Made by a program: the position numbers and the translations under genes
Part shown: positions 11,639-23,904 of the stretch, in pieces
Numbering within the stretch: the first letter of the stretch is position 1
Layout: every line of letters starts with the position of its first letter
Origin: Branchiostoma floridae
Lineage: Eukaryota > Chordata > Leptocardii > Amphioxiformes > Branchiostomatidae
DNA: 64,000 nucleotides
Assembly: GCF_000003815.2 (NCBI RefSeq)
Contig: NC_049983.1
Coordinates: 224,962-288,961, forward strand
Direction of reading: 5' to 3'
Notes under the pieces: model-generated
What the model saw: the letters and a program-made list of their open reading frames with translations, nothing else
Told to the model about the DNA's origin: nothing
Databases searched by the model: none

Positions 11639-12600
11639 AATGGAATACATTGTACGTCAACAGGGCTATACTGTAGCTTACACAATCTACCACATCCAGA
11701 TTAATAATATTGAGCTTTATATTTTCTGCAACTATATTCATTTGAGTAAACTGTAGAATCTACTAAATACAAAAAGGTTTGATTTCTGAAAATAAAATGC
11801 ATTGTAAGCATATCGGGATAGAAATAAATTCCAAATGAATGTATAATGAGAATTATGAAAAATGAAAATATCCTGTGTTTCCAAAATCATCTCCATCAAC
11901 ACCATGTTTCATCATTAAAAATTCCATCATCTGAAGTCAGTAAATATATCGTAATAATCATAAATAATGCACTATAATTGCTTTCATAACTGTCACGTAA
12001 AGAAAAACGTGACAGACTTTGTTTTGGATCAAAAGTGACACTTTTATCACCTTGCAAAATTACTTCCCTCAGATGAAAATATAATGAACAAGACGATCGA
12101 GTTTTGTTTATTTGACACATACTGGGTATTATTTATGTGTATCAATTAAGATGTGATAAATTAAGTCATTGATTTTGTCGAGCAAATCGCAATTAATAAT
12201 GATATAATATCATTTACGTCATACCAGGGCGTATATAACATTCAGTACAGGTGTTCCGGACTGGGTGATATTTGGGGTTAGCACATGGGGTTATACATTA
12301 TGTACTGTTATCACATGGGCTTCCATGCAATAATTCACATCCCTTTTGCATCGCTGAGTGTGATACTGTCAAAAACTTGAATACCCAATTTGGATGTTTC
12401 AATCGATATTGCTAAACAGTTCCCAATCTTTATTCAAGAATGCCAAATTTTCCAGTTTCTAGCACATTTCACGTTGAAACGTGTCGGTACGATGTAAATG
12501 AAATATAACACAGTATACCATCCAGAAATGTAATACCAGCCCTCCCGCGGTTGGGTCATTATCCTGCTTTTGGGCGATCCCATCCATAGCCGAGCTGTTA
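11639..12600. other. AT-rich intronic DNA
   Basis: No repeat or exon is recognised. A short inverted pair AACTGTCACGT / ACGTGACAG occurs near 11988-12014. Confidence 0.4.
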
Positions 12601-13047
12601 CAGGGCTCGAAATTCGTTTGGGGGATTAGGTGCACTGGTGCACCCAACCTAAAAAATTGGGCAAACCAAAAAATATTTGAGTGCACCACTGAAAATAAAG
12701 TAGAATGTCAAAAAAACCTTATTACAAACCTTACTGTTATACTCTACTGAGCTTGAATCTGAATTGGGTGTCGGCACAACACACACACAGCTTTGGAGCG
12801 TCCGCAATTTCATTGAACTCAAATTCCAACTTCAAATCCTTAATCCAGTACTATGACAGACACTCTATCATCTTTCTAACACATAGAGGTCAAGAATATG
12901 ATGCATACTAGTATACTTTGATATCTTTACATAGTACATAAACCTACCAATTGAAAATATTTGGGTGCACCGGTGCACCCACAGAAAAGAAAAAATTGGG
13001 TGCACTGCTCCAATTTAATGCGCCTGCATCCACTATTTTGAGCCCTG
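12601..13047. mobile_element. hAT-like MITE with GGTGCACC repeats, copy 1
   Basis: It starts CAGGGCTCGAAATTC and ends TTTTGAGCCCTG. Subterminal arrays of GGTGCACTGGTGCACCC and TGGGTGCAC occur at both ends. Related copies are 28592-29077 and 51766-52113, with an end fragment at about 22460-22516. No target duplication is visible for this copy. Confidence 0.7.
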
Positions 13048-13362
13048 TGGTACGTTGGGTGATACGGAATACACCGTGTTATATTCTATATGACGTATAC
13101 AGATCTCACATAGCCTCATAAACCCGTTTATAAAAATATGACTGATACAAATTACAAAGTTATCAAAGCAGAACATTACTCACTCGGTATCCCTACATGA
13201 GGTAAATTGATATGGTAACCATTATAAATTATGTTATAAGTGATTCAAACATAACTGGATATACGAGCTAGTAGACATACTTTGAAGGTAGTATATCTCA
13301 TGTGTATGCTAGTGTGTATTATCATATGCATTTATCTAATAGTATGTTCAAATAGAACGATG

Positions 13363-13468
13363 ATTCGTTTGTTTCAACTTTTGTTCATTGCATGAAAAGA
13401 TCAAATCGGCCTGCAGGCCACTTTTCATTGAGGTCGTGAGGGAAGAGGTGACAAGGGTCAGACAAAAT
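13363..13468 (-). repeat. Dispersed retroposon-like repeat, copy 1
   Basis: The reverse complement reads GTCTGACCCTTG, CTCTTCCCTCACGACCTCAA, GGCCTGCAGGCC and an ATGAACAAAAGTTG-like tail. It matches 29119-29222 on the other strand at roughly 80%. An A-rich tail and lack of inverted termini suggest a retroposon 3-prime end. Confidence 0.55.
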
Positions 13469-13739
13469 ATGACAACTTGATTAAAAGTCATAATAAATCC
13501 ACAAACATATATCCTTACAAGTGCAATCAATGGTACATTTTGTATAACTACAAAAAACACATAAAATAGCGAATTTCAAGCTGGCTTACTGTATAATTAT
13601 GATGAATTTTGCAGCTAAAAGGGCCCCAAGAGTTTGCTACTTTCCTTTAATAATATCTCAAGATTTAATACGTATGAAGTTTATACATCCAGGAAAAACA
13701 TAACATTCTATAATAAATCATACAACTTGGTAAATTCTC

Positions 13740-13790
13740 TTAAGGGTCAGACGTTTTGGATAGCATCCACTATTTTTCGCAATCCAAAGA
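13740..13790 (-). repeat. Degenerate Penelope/hammerhead-type repeat fragment
   Basis: GGTCAGACGTTTTGGATAG followed by ATCCACTATTTTTCG is a decayed version of the arm at about 55655-55695. The ribozyme-like core is no longer intact. Confidence 0.4.
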
Positions 13791-14219
13791 CAAGTCTACA
13801 ATATTTTTTGTACCTTAAAATGTATTCTTTATCAGTATTCTATCTAGTTTGCCCAGGACCCATCCCTCTGTCCAAGGATAGAAATTTGCTAGTTGCAAGG
13901 AAACAATTTTATGCCATGAGCTTGAAATTACATGTACAGATTCAATGACAAAAATTCCAAAACAAAGAGTGGGAAGGAAAAAAATTCAAATTTGGAAACA
14001 GCCCTGGAAGATGACCCAAGCACAAATCTTTCCTTCCACAATATATTACAATATCCATTTCAATTTCAACTTCTACAAAAAAAATCAACATCTGTATCAT
14101 ATTTCCATTCCATCTTTTCATTAGTCTGTGCTTGCAAAGAGAGCCCCGAAGACGACATAATTACACCCAAGGACAAGTCCACGGGAGAAATCAACGTCTT
14201 TATCCGTGACGATTGTAAA

Positions 14220-14720
14220 ATTGCGGGTGCGCAGTAAAAATGCCGTCTTCCCGATCGCCCCCGGAGATTGGCTGAGGAAGTTGGAGCATTGACGAGCGCG
14301 TACATCTCGGCCCGGTGAATATCTGCCGCATCATTTTTCCCTCCTTCACAAAGGCCGCGGCTCATTATCCGAGGCACATGGCGGGGTTTCCGCCACACGA
14401 TTTACAGGTACACTCCGACATGACTCACTCAAACCCCCGCCCGTATTGGATTGGAATCAATTTCCTCTTGTAATCGGAAATCGGGCAAAAATGACGACGG
14501 GGGCCATCTAATCTTCCATCTTATATAAAAATGGTAATAAAATGCGTGGATCGTTATTTTTCCCCGGCGCTAATTTGATGCGAAGATGGAGCGTATGACA
14601 GAGGAATTACAATAGGGTGGATCTACGCGGGAGCATCGATACCACAAAATCAATAAGAAACCCTTGTACCCATGCCTCTTGCACTGACGCTTGGGTAGCA
14701 TATTGCCAGTGGCTTGGTGA
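14220..14720. promoter_or_regulatory. GC-rich non-repeat island, candidate cis-regulatory DNA
   Basis: This block is markedly richer in GC and CpG than its flanks and shares nothing with the repeat families here. It contains homeodomain-like TAATTT and CTCATTATCC cores and a CCGATCGCCCCCGG run. It lies deep in the inferred large Cav1 intron. Overlapping open frames exist on both strands but match nothing I know. Regulatory function is inference. Confidence 0.3.
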
Positions 14721-15881
14721 GGAGGCAGACACAGTGTACAAGAGGCACAGAGGGGGTTTTCTTGTTGGGGGCTGGTTCAGATCGTCCTAAAAATAGCAAG
14801 CACTATAGAGCGTGTGCCACGGTAGCCGAGTACATGGTAGCTCCTAGCGACAAATGGAATGGTACTTCAACAGTTTATTCATGCTATTCAAACATACTCA
14901 GTCTGGGAAGTCCATGACTTGTGTGCTATTACAGGAAAGATAATTTATGACAAATATTGTGTTTTCATGAAATTTGAGCTGTTAGGTAAGGAACAAATGT
15001 TTGAATAAATATCAATTAAAATCAATACAGAAAATTTCATCACTACTGGTACATCACATTTCTTCATAAAATTTGTGTTCTCTTTGGCTTTAAAAATGAA
15101 AACTGAAATGGAATAAAATGAAATATCTCATATTAAAAATGACAATATAAGAATAACAATGCAAAACAAAATATTTAGATGACAATTCCTCATAGTCAAT
15201 TGTGCAATGTTTCTTTTTGTTCTATTTTCTCCAACGATAGTATATATCATTTATAATACAAAATACTAATGAACCTTTCTTTGAAGTATACAGATTTTTT
15301 TAAGGAATTGCGATGAGTGATTAACATTTCTTCTCCCTGCCTCCCATAACACACTAACTAATGGCAGAAGGCTACACCTTAAGGGAGAAAGTTGTATCTC
15401 TGTGGTACTAGTTTTCACAGATTAGTAAGCTGGCGGCACTTTTATCTTTAGACAATTCCATTTGGAATTCCTGCCAAAAGTACTGCTAAAAGTTGCTAGA
15501 GAGGCCTGGGGTAAAGAAACGTGTTGCTAATTCTTTGCCGATACAGACTTAAACATTAGGGTCTTGAGGGGGGAGGGGGGACAACACTTACTGCTAAATT
15601 CAGAAGAACTACGTATTACGCTAAAACGAATGGAGACAATTACACAAATATTGGTTGTCTCAGTACAAATTACATGTGTAAGACGGAATTACTGGTATAG
15701 GACATCAAAATAGGCTGCCTACGCCTTACAGAAATTTAGGGTCAACATTTTCAATCCTAATTTTTCAGAATCTGAAAACTTTTACATAGATTAGTGACCT
15801 TCACATATTCAACTGCTGCTAAGGTATTTCCAATTACATGTACTAAATATTGATTTGTTATGCCAGTTTATTCTAGTGACG
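14721..15881. other. AT-rich non-coding stretch
   Basis: No exon or named repeat is recognised. The interval includes simple AT-rich sequence and a G-rich run at about 15570-15580. Confidence 0.4.
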
Positions 15882-15912
15882 CTGAAGAAGATTGATGGAT
15901 GTCACTCGAAAC
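15882..15912 (+). ncRNA. Hammerhead-ribozyme-like core (decayed)
   Basis: CTGAAGA at 15882-15888 fits the CUGANGA box. An imperfect stem with a TGGAT loop follows, then CGAAAC at 15907-15912. The layout matches the better cores at 30193-30226 and 56007-56040. Stem I and the cleavage triplet are not evident. It is probably a remnant of a Penelope-like element end, where such ribozymes are known. Confidence 0.35.
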
Positions 15913-16329
15913 GAAAATCTCAGAATTTCATCCAGTGAGTTGTGAGATTGACTAGCCCAAAACATGGGAAGGCACGATCTCTGAGCCCACATACAAAAGA
16001 CGCAGATGAAATATATGGTAGGCAGCGCATGCACATCTATCAGAGTCATGGTCAAGTTTGTGCCAAGTGCAGGGCTTATCATGCAGCATCACGACTGCGA
16101 ATCCCTCTTATCTTATCATTTATCTCCGAGGCATGGAGGCATGACTAGAAATAAAGTCCTCAGCTATATAACCCTGATAGAGTCAGGTGTACATAGTAAT
16201 AAGGTATGATATACTTTTCTCTGCCATGTGCAATACTGTACTGCAAGGCTGCCAGAAGTACTAGTCTTACCTACATGTCATACAATTACAACAGAGACAA
16301 AAAACTGTATCTATCCATAGATACTAAAA

Positions 16330-17440
16330 TTCTTATTATGTGTAACACAGTAGCAGCAGTGGGAGTTAATCTTTGTACATCAAATTTTGTATTTTCTCTG
16401 AGTACGCCTAGAAACAATATAGAAAATTGGCTAGAACAAAAGCCTCCCTAGCTAGGCCTTACTCAATTTACTGACTTTCTGTATCCTAGGCATTTAATTT
16501 TTGTGTGTCAATCTTCTCTGAGTGTGTCAAATTTTTCATATTCTCTGAGAGGCACATCTGGAGACAACTTTTATATAGCCATGCTGAATTCCCGTACCCC
16601 CTGTGGTGTGTTTAATACAGTAGCACCAGTGGGATTTATTTAATTTTTGTGCATCAAATTTTGTATTTTCTCTCGGTGAATTTTGTATTTTCTCTTGGTG
16701 GGACTAAAAACAACATACAACTGGCCAGGCCAAAAAACCAAGGCTTCGGCAATTACTGAATTCCTGTAATCCCTGTGGTGTGTTTAATACAGTAGCACCA
16801 GTGAGTTTTATTTAATTTTTGCGCATCAAATTTTGTATTTTCTCTTTGTGGGTCTAAAAACAGCATATACTGTAGCATAAAACTGGCCAGGCCAAAAACC
16901 AAGGCTTGGCCCATTGCTGAATTCCTGTACCCGCCTGTGCTGTGTGTAATACAGTAGCAACAGCGGGAATTAATCTTTGTGCATTTACTAAATTTTGTAT
17001 TTTCTTTTGGTGGGACTAAAAACAGCATACAACACAAGATTGGCCTGGCCAAAAACCAAGCCTTGGGCAATTGCTCAATTCCTGTACCCCCCCCCCCCCC
17101 CCCCGTTTGGTGTGTATTATACAGAAGCACCAGTGAGATTTATTTAATTTTTGTGCATCAAATTTTATATTTTCTCTTTGTGGGTCTAAAAACAGCATAC
17201 AACATAAGATTGGCCAGGCCAAAAACCAAGGCTTGGCCCATTGCTGAATTCCTGTACCCCCTGTGGTGTGTTTAATACAGTAGCACCAGCGGGATTAATT
17301 TAATTTTTGTGCATCAAATTTTGTATTTTCTCTTTGTGGGTCTAAAAACAGCATACAACATAAGATTGGCCAGGCCAAAAACCAAGGCTTGGCCCATTGC
17401 TGAATTCCTGTACCCCCCTGTGGTGTGTGTAATACAGTAG
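16330..17440. repeat. Satellite, about 160-bp unit
   Basis: Tandem units each read GCTGAATTCCTGTACCCCC, TGTGGTGTGTTTAATACAGT, AGCACCAGTGGGATT, GCATCAAATTTTGTATTTTC, ACAGCATACAACA and a GGCCAGGCC-AAAAACCAAGGC block. GAATTCC anchors fall at about 16585, 16758, 16918, 17077, 17246 and 17400, giving spacings of 154-173 bp. One unit carries a run of 19 Cs near 17086-17104. Open frames here (for example 16753-17130) come from unit periodicity, not coding. Confidence 0.85.
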
Positions 17441-17709
17441 TAGCTAGCCTGTCAGGAGTAATTCTAGCCACCCTCTAGGACTTGGCTAGGGGCAGACAGA
17501 AACCAGTTGCCCAAACCCTACCAGCAGGAGGCCATGTGCTGTAGAAACCTCTCTGGGTATCTTTTCACAAACTGGGAGGTTGAACTACAGTCAAAACAGC
17601 ACAAGAAGACCACTGGGTAGGGACAGATAAAATCTAGTCTATGTGGACAGGTGGTCACTGTAGACAGGGTTCTTAATGCTTGTGTCAATGGGAAGAATTA
17701 TCTAAGGTA

Positions 17710-18070
17710 GGCAACACCAATTTTATTTTTTGTTTTTCAGATTTTCCAACCCTATTTTTCAGACTAAAAAAAAGTTTTCAAATTGATGGCCACACAAAAT
17801 TTCACTGCCTCTCCTTTCTCAAATTAACTATGGGCCTCAAATTCCAGTAGCTGTATGTGCCTCATATTTTGGATGTACGTTTATCATTTTTCTTCAAAAT
17901 TTGGACTTTGCTACCATGGACCTCCTAATAATGTTGAAAGTTTAGGCCTTTATGTACAATACCCTCCTACCCCCAAATTTTTAAAAGGCTCATTTAAATC
18001 TTTTTTCGACCGACTGACCCAATTTTTTTCTTGAAAATTTTGAGAAACAACAAATAAAATTGGAGTGGCC
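17710..18070. mobile_element. GGCC TIR element, short form of the 6985-8665 family
   Basis: The left GGCAACACCAATTTTATTT and right AAAATTGGAGTGGCC termini are inverted repeats. Internal CTCTCCTTTCTCAAATTAAC and CGACCGACTGACCC match the long copy. Flanks are GTA on the left and TTA on the right. 361 bp, non-coding. Confidence 0.65.
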
Positions 18071-18190
18071 TTACCACAAAAAAGTGGTTATCCGTTGGCT
18101 AGACAGTCCTTAGGTAAAGGTGGTCACTTGTACCAGTCATGTAACTTTTTAGGAACCTGTCTGTTTCTGTCCTGTACAACACATAGACAG

Positions 18191-18616
18191 TAGGGCTGGG
18201 TACCGGTACAGAAAATTCGGGTCCAGGTCCGGTTCAGGTCCAAAGGATCAAGTCCAGGTCCGGACCTGATTCAGTATGACTCATACCAATGGTCCATTTC
18301 ACTACAAAGAAATCTGTTTGGTGGAGTATTAGACTTACACTGGCGTTTTAAAATCCTACAACGCTAACTGCACCAGGCCTGTACGATTGGCTTTAAAACT
18401 TGGTAGAAATTACTATAAACTCTTCTCTACTTTACTCTTGTTATTTTGTTCCACCTGCAAGCGCCAAAACGCGTAAATGCCTTATGAAATAATCTGTTAA
18501 TTTTCTAGTCGGTCCAACATCCGGTCCACCTAATTTTTTCAGGTCCGGTTTTTCTGGACCGGTCCAATAGGAAAAACCAGTTTTGTACCGGTACGCTGTA
18601 CCGATACCCAGCCCTA
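18191..18616. mobile_element. hAT element with GGTCCAGG repeats, copy 1
   Basis: The termini TAGGGCTGGGTACCGGTAC and GTACCGATACCCAGCCCTA are inverted repeats. ATAGACAG occurs immediately outside both ends (18183-18190 and 18617-18624), a perfect 8-bp target duplication typical of hAT transposons. Both subterminal zones are dense in GGTCCAGG, GGTCCGG and CCGGTCC. 426 bp, non-coding. Confidence 0.85.
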
Positions 18617-20300
18617 ATAGACAGGCTTTTTTGATTTTCCATAATTTGTAGGATTCATTGAAAGGTGTCAACCACCAACAACTGGGGTACTTACTTACTT
18701 AGGGTGATATCAATAAGATGTTTGTCAAGAGGCTATCTTTATATTCAGCTTTCATCTATGATTGATATCAAAATAATGGCATAATTCATCTTGAGCAAAA
18801 ATGCAAAGGTCAATAAATTACGGGCGTTGTTGATAAATGGCCTGGGTAACCTAATCCTTAAGTCTAAAGTAAACAGATATTTCAGTGATGTCTCATATAA
18901 ACCATACATGTAATTTCCTATATAAAGCTGACTATCCAACCCTTATAACTTTAATACTTAGTTACAATGACTTTAAAATTGTTGGTTAATGGTGGCGATT
19001 GGTACATCATACCAATACAAAACCACTTTTTCTTCTTGGACCTGAAAAAAAATCAGTGGACCGGATTTTCAACCGGTTTATAGTGATTTCTATACCAAGT
19101 TTCTACCGTAACAGTCAAACGTACAGAGGCAGTTAGCCACACCTGAATTTTCTGTAAAAAGACCAACCCTTATTGTTGGTTGTTAGGGTTTTTATTTGAC
19201 CTAGTATCTAGATGTAAATTTCACATATTTTCAACAGTTACAATGTATTTAAGAGTACTATTCCTTTTTCCAAACCCAACAGTATTACGTAAGAAAAAAA
19301 AAGGAAAATTGCCTTTAAAACTAATTATGGAATTTGAACTGAGGAAAGGAATTGTAAAATCTGGCTGATCAAAATAGTAAAATACAAATGTATGACCGAA
19401 ACATTAAAACAAATACTGAAAACTACATGTAGGAATAGTATGTTGACTATGGAGGTTTTTATAATTAATTCATTCGGAATATTTGGAGTTTTTGAGCTTA
19501 AATACTGTATTATTCAATACAAGCCGTGGACATCAAAGTGTACGTAATTTTTCACTGTTTAAACGTGTGAACAGTAAAAGAATAACAACAAACTAAAAAT
19601 GACCTTTTGGTGTTGTTAGATGGCATCCCAAACTGACTTTTACACCTGTACTTCTGACATTTCCAAACTCGCTCGCCTTGACTTTGTGATTGGAAAATCT
19701 GTCGAGCAGGTTTGATATTTGCACGGCACACCAGTTTCGGTTACATACTCTACAAGCAGGGTTGTTGCCAGCACCCGAAATGACGGAATTTTGTAGCTGG
19801 AGACAGAAAAACATTTTGCCCATTCCATCTTCTGTGACAGACAAAAATTGACCTGTAAAGATAAAATAAAACTGACTGCCTTGTGTGATTTTCCACCAAA
19901 ACAGAATTGCCATTGAACAGCTTAGTCTACCAGCAAAATTTACACCTCCAAATGCAGGAAAAAGCATTTCGGGGGGTCTAGGTTTCAAAATTTTCCAGGG
20001 AGCATGTTCCCAGACAAGGTTTTTAGAGTTATTTTATAAGAAAGGAAAGAAACATTTTCTACCATATCCAACTTTTCTACCATCCTGCATGTAAAATTGG
20101 AAGCATCAGTTTCACATTAAGATAGCAGAAATTATGTTTCAATTTTGTACAGCACTATCCAAGTACTGAATTTTTTCTAACAAATCTTATTTCAATTTTG
20201 ATACAGCTGTTATTCAGTTAGTGAGTATTATTCAGCTGCTGTCATTTTCCTTACAAACTCTGTGGTCAAACAAGTTTTGTAACACATCTATCACAATATA
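18617..20300. other. Non-coding stretch with a hAT fragment
   Basis: About 19020-19080 carries TTGGACCTG, GGACCGGATTTTC and CCGGTTTA, a right-end-like fragment of the 18191 family. A 131-codon open frame at 19593-19988 (minus) has no recognisable domain and I do not call it a gene. Confidence 0.35.
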
Positions 20301-20450
20301 ACGAGGTTACAAGAGTTCACATCTCCGCGGGAAAAAGACGCCAGTCACAAGTTCAGAACGTTGTAATCAGCACCGCGTATTACGCACGGCGGTGAGTCAC
20401 CAAACAACCTTCCGCCACTCCCCGGTGAGTTGGTACGATCTAACGAGGCG
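20301..20450. promoter_or_regulatory. Small GC/CpG-rich island
   Basis: A short CpG-rich block (CTCCGCGGG, CACCGCGTATTACGCACGG) lies within AT-rich DNA and is not shared with other repeats here. It may be regulatory or a conserved non-coding element. The evidence is composition only. Confidence 0.2.
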
Positions 20451-20556
20451 GCCTACTTAATCAGTATCCCAGCGATCAATGCTGTCTTAGGCAACCTGAA
20501 GCTGTATGTAATCACCCATTGTCCACATAAGGGTACAGGCCTTATATACATTTGTA

Positions 20557-20962
20557 GGCATAGGGGGAAAAAATTGTGTTTCCTGTTTCAGTCCGAAAAA
20601 ATTAGGGTCGGTAGGTAGGGATTGCCTTTTTTTTCCTTGTAATTTTTATTAGGCTGGCCAAAACTCTAGTGATACATGTTACCATACAGTTGAACAAAGC
20701 AAACTGAAATACAAGAGGACACTTAGAGGTCTTTTACTGTCAAACTTTATTTTTGTGCATGATAGATACATTTATCCTTTATTAGATAGGACTAGCAGTG
20801 TAGTGCTTCGATATGAAGCAGTGCTTCAATAGGAAGCAGGCTTAATAAAAATTCTAACTAGAAGCTATAAGAGTCCACTGCCCTCCCAAAAAAGTCTACG
20901 GTTGGGAGGTTTCTCTAGGGTAGGTAGGGAAACAGGAAACACAACATTTTTTTTCCTAGGCC
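20557..20962 (+). mobile_element. GGCCTA TIR element, full copy
   Basis: The left AGGCATAGGGGGAAAAAATT / GTGTTTCCTGTTTC and right GAAACAGGAAACACAAC / TTTCCTAGGCC form matching inverted ends. Flanking triplets are GTA and TTA. 406 bp. It is the plus-orientation counterpart of 4456-4813. Confidence 0.65.
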
Positions 20963-22459
20963 TTACAGCTGACAACATTGTCAGGGAATGACTGGTCCAT
21001 ACACGAATACCAAGTGAGGGAGGGTTCTAGGAAGTGCAGGGGATGGTTCGAAATATCTCATTCTGAAGTCAGAGATTGATAACGTTTAAAAAGTCCTTCC
21101 AACACTAAATGGTGCAGCCCCGGTAGTTACCATTTTTGTTACTTTAATTTAGCCCTGGGCCACACAGCTTTTTTATTCATAGCAGGGGGGTAGTGCACTG
21201 GCAGTGGTATGTGTGTATATGCAAGACATATATGAGGTCCTTAGATTAAATACAAATTGATATACTCCTTAAGGAAAATTTCATCATAATGATGTTGCAA
21301 AATTCAGTTCATAAGTTATAATAACATAGCTGCGCTCTGCTTTATCATTGATGAATAAGCAATATGAGAGTTATCAAAATGAAGAATTATCATTGATTGA
21401 AATGAATAATATAAATGGGGGTGTAAAACATTTTTCCGCCATCTCAGGAAAAAATATCAACAAAAATGTCCCCGCAGTTTCAGTCTTATATGCATCAATA
21501 ACTAGCTGCATTGTGTACTGTATTTTGATCTCTGTACATTTCATAGTTCCTCCGACAGATATCAGTATCGTGAGCACGGCCTAGTATAGGTCATGTAAGG
21601 GCAGTTTTGGAAAGATCATACCTACTGAGACCAACTCGACAAATTTATGAGGCAATAATTCACTGTAAGTTTATCTTTTGCTAGACTGAGTACCATCTGG
21701 GTAGTAGTTCCCTCGTATGTTCGCTTCTACTACTCCTCTGGGGAACTGTACATTCAAATATTTTGGTGGTATGTCCGTTAATGATAAAATTAAAGAAAAG
21801 GTTCTAGAACGCTCGTTTAAACAGGCGTTCCAACACCTTTTTGAATACAGCGATCAGTTAACCATTTTAAATTTCTTGGGTAGCAGATTGAAGCAAACTA
21901 CTAACTGGATGAGCCCAATCAGTGCGCTCATCTCATTAAATATATTTCAGGCATTAGAGATGTCCAAGTTACCAGACGGACTAGCAGAGGAAGTGACTGT
22001 ATAAAGTGTATAATAAACGTCAGAGCGAACCACTATCCAAGTGGTATGCAGGCTAATCTTTTGCCACATCTGGGTGCATGCTCAAAAATATGCGGAACGG
22101 AAACACAGATAACAATTCGTTATACAAATGTACATCAACGTATCATTTTTGCATTATCGGTTTGAATGAAACATAATGCATGGTAGGAGAATGCCTATCA
22201 TATTCATCTAAATGTATGACCCTGATCATATTGTGGTATACAAGAGTTAATTACAGCCGAAAGCAAATCATTTACTGTATATGATATGCAAGTTGGAAGC
22301 TCTGAATGTTTTTTATTTATTCGGGTTTAAGAAAAGTCTGAGTGTCTGTTTTTTTATTTTCTCTTGCTGGAAAAATCATTTCATGACATATCTAACATTA
22401 GTTATTTTTAGTTATGGACAAAAGGAAGGAAGGTTTTCTGACATTATACTTTAATTTAT
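20963..22459. other. Non-coding AT-rich stretch
   Basis: Overlapping open frames at 21348-21584 and 21717-22004 match no family I recognise and lack convincing splice context. No clear repeat is seen. Confidence 0.35.
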
Positions 22460-22516
22460 GTGGTGCACCTAAATTTGTTTTGGTGCACCTAATCCAAAAA
22501 ACGAATTTCGAGCCCT
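22460..22516. mobile_element. Right-end fragment of GGTGCACC hAT-like element
   Basis: Two GGTGCACCTAA motifs and the terminus ATTTCGAGCCCTG match the ends at 13047, 29077 and 52113. The left end is missing. Confidence 0.55.
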
Positions 22517-22585
22517 GACTAGGTAAAAAAAATTGCTACAATGCCAGGCAATCTCCCGCTAGTCACTCTTCAATTGTCTTGTTTA

Positions 22586-23038
22586 GGCCACACCAATTTA
22601 ATTTCTTGGTTCACGGATTTTTTCATAAAAAATATGGAGCGAAAGGGCGAATTAAAAATAAAAATTGTAAAATGGTTGGGGTAAAGGTAAGGGCTAATCC
22701 AAAACATAGAGAATAAAAAGTTTTCAGCTTGAAAAAAGTACAAAAACACTATTACTGTACAGTAACAGCACCAGTCCTGTTTGTTGAAAATTACAAAAGT
22801 AGTGTCAATTTTTATGTTTGTCCCATTCTTCATGAATGAAAAATATAACTGCAATAATAATACCCACATTTTAAGGAGCTTATAAATAATATAAAGGCCA
22901 ATTTGCTACACCAGAAAGTTGGTAAATGGTTTCATTAATGGTGAAAATTTGCTGAGAGGTAATTGTTATTTTTATTTTTTTTTTCCAAAAAATAGGAGCG
23001 AGCGAATCCGTGAACCAAGAAATTAAATTGGTGTGGCC
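22586..23038 (+). mobile_element. GGCCACACCAATTTAATTTC TIR element, copy 1
   Basis: The left GGCCACACCAATTTAATTTC + TTGGTTCACGGATT is mirrored by the right AATCCGTGAACCAA + GAAATTAAATTGGTGTGGCC. TTA flanks both sides (22583-22585 and 23039-23041). 453 bp. Internal AAGTTTTCAGCTTGAAAAAAG and TTGCTACACCAGAAAGTTGG blocks recur in the copies at 30543, 31289 and 49402. PIF/Harbinger-like MITE by duplication length and sequence. Confidence 0.85.
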
Positions 23039-23127
23039 TTATATACTATTATATAAGATGATTTTACGACCAAATCATGACAAGCGCTGTTTTAGTTTTA
23101 TGTGATTTACTTCCCATAGCAATATGT

Positions 23128-23411
23128 GAAAAAAATTACTCCAATGCCCGGCAATCTCCCGCTCTCTAATCTACCGTTTTTGGCGACCGGTTGCGTGACC
23201 TTCAGCACTCTACGCCCGTGTTCTGTAATATTCATGATTTCCGCCGCCTCCCGCTTTCACCGGGGCAAGTCCGTGTTGCCTAGCAACGGCGCTGCTTTGC
23301 TACGTCACACGAGTGCCGGTTTACCTGCCGATCAGTTATAAATGATTCACACCCTGCCACCGCGTCCCTACCCCAGCTGAATGAATTAATGATTAGCCCC
23401 CATTGTTAATG
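23128..23411. promoter_or_regulatory. GC-rich island beside the TE nest
   Basis: This CpG-rich block (GGCGACCGGTTGCG, TTGCCTAGCAACGG, TACGTCACACGAG) is unlike its neighbours. TTGCCTAGCAAC is a near-palindrome resembling an RFX X-box half-site arrangement, and TACGTCAC is CRE-like. Its first 35 bp repeat the sequence at 22525-22560. Function is not demonstrated. Confidence 0.3.
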
Positions 23412-23904
23412 ATTCACCCGCACCCTTTCCCATTTATTTGGTCCCAGGCTATGAGCACCTGTCAATTGATTAATACTTGAGTGCCTGACAAACAAATATG
23501 TTAAACAAGCTACTGTACACATGACATGGAATTCCTGGTTTCTGGAAAACACGGGGAGTTTGTATTCAAATCTGAATTGGTCAACTGGTAACTGTCTTCA
23601 GGTATACACCTTTCTCACGCGGCGGCCATGATAGATCTAAAACGAGTTCAATGTGGCAAACAAAAGGCTGTCCATCATAATTAGCAGTTCGACCAATGGT
23701 AGCCTGCCAATTATGAAATCGACCAATAAGTGAATGGCTGCAAATTCGTTAAAAATTTGCATTATTATGTTTTTATTTTGCATCTCTTAAGGGACTATGG
23801 GGTCAGTCTACACTACTCTAAATTGCTACATCTTTCGGTGCATAACACTTCTTGTAATATTTATTATTCTATCTTATATCATGAAAATTTGTGTGGTTTT
23901 GGGG

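Noticed and set aside
16753-17275. Open frames of 68-125 codons on both strands
   Set aside because: They are produced by the roughly 160-bp satellite periodicity and contain a poly-C/poly-glycine artefact.
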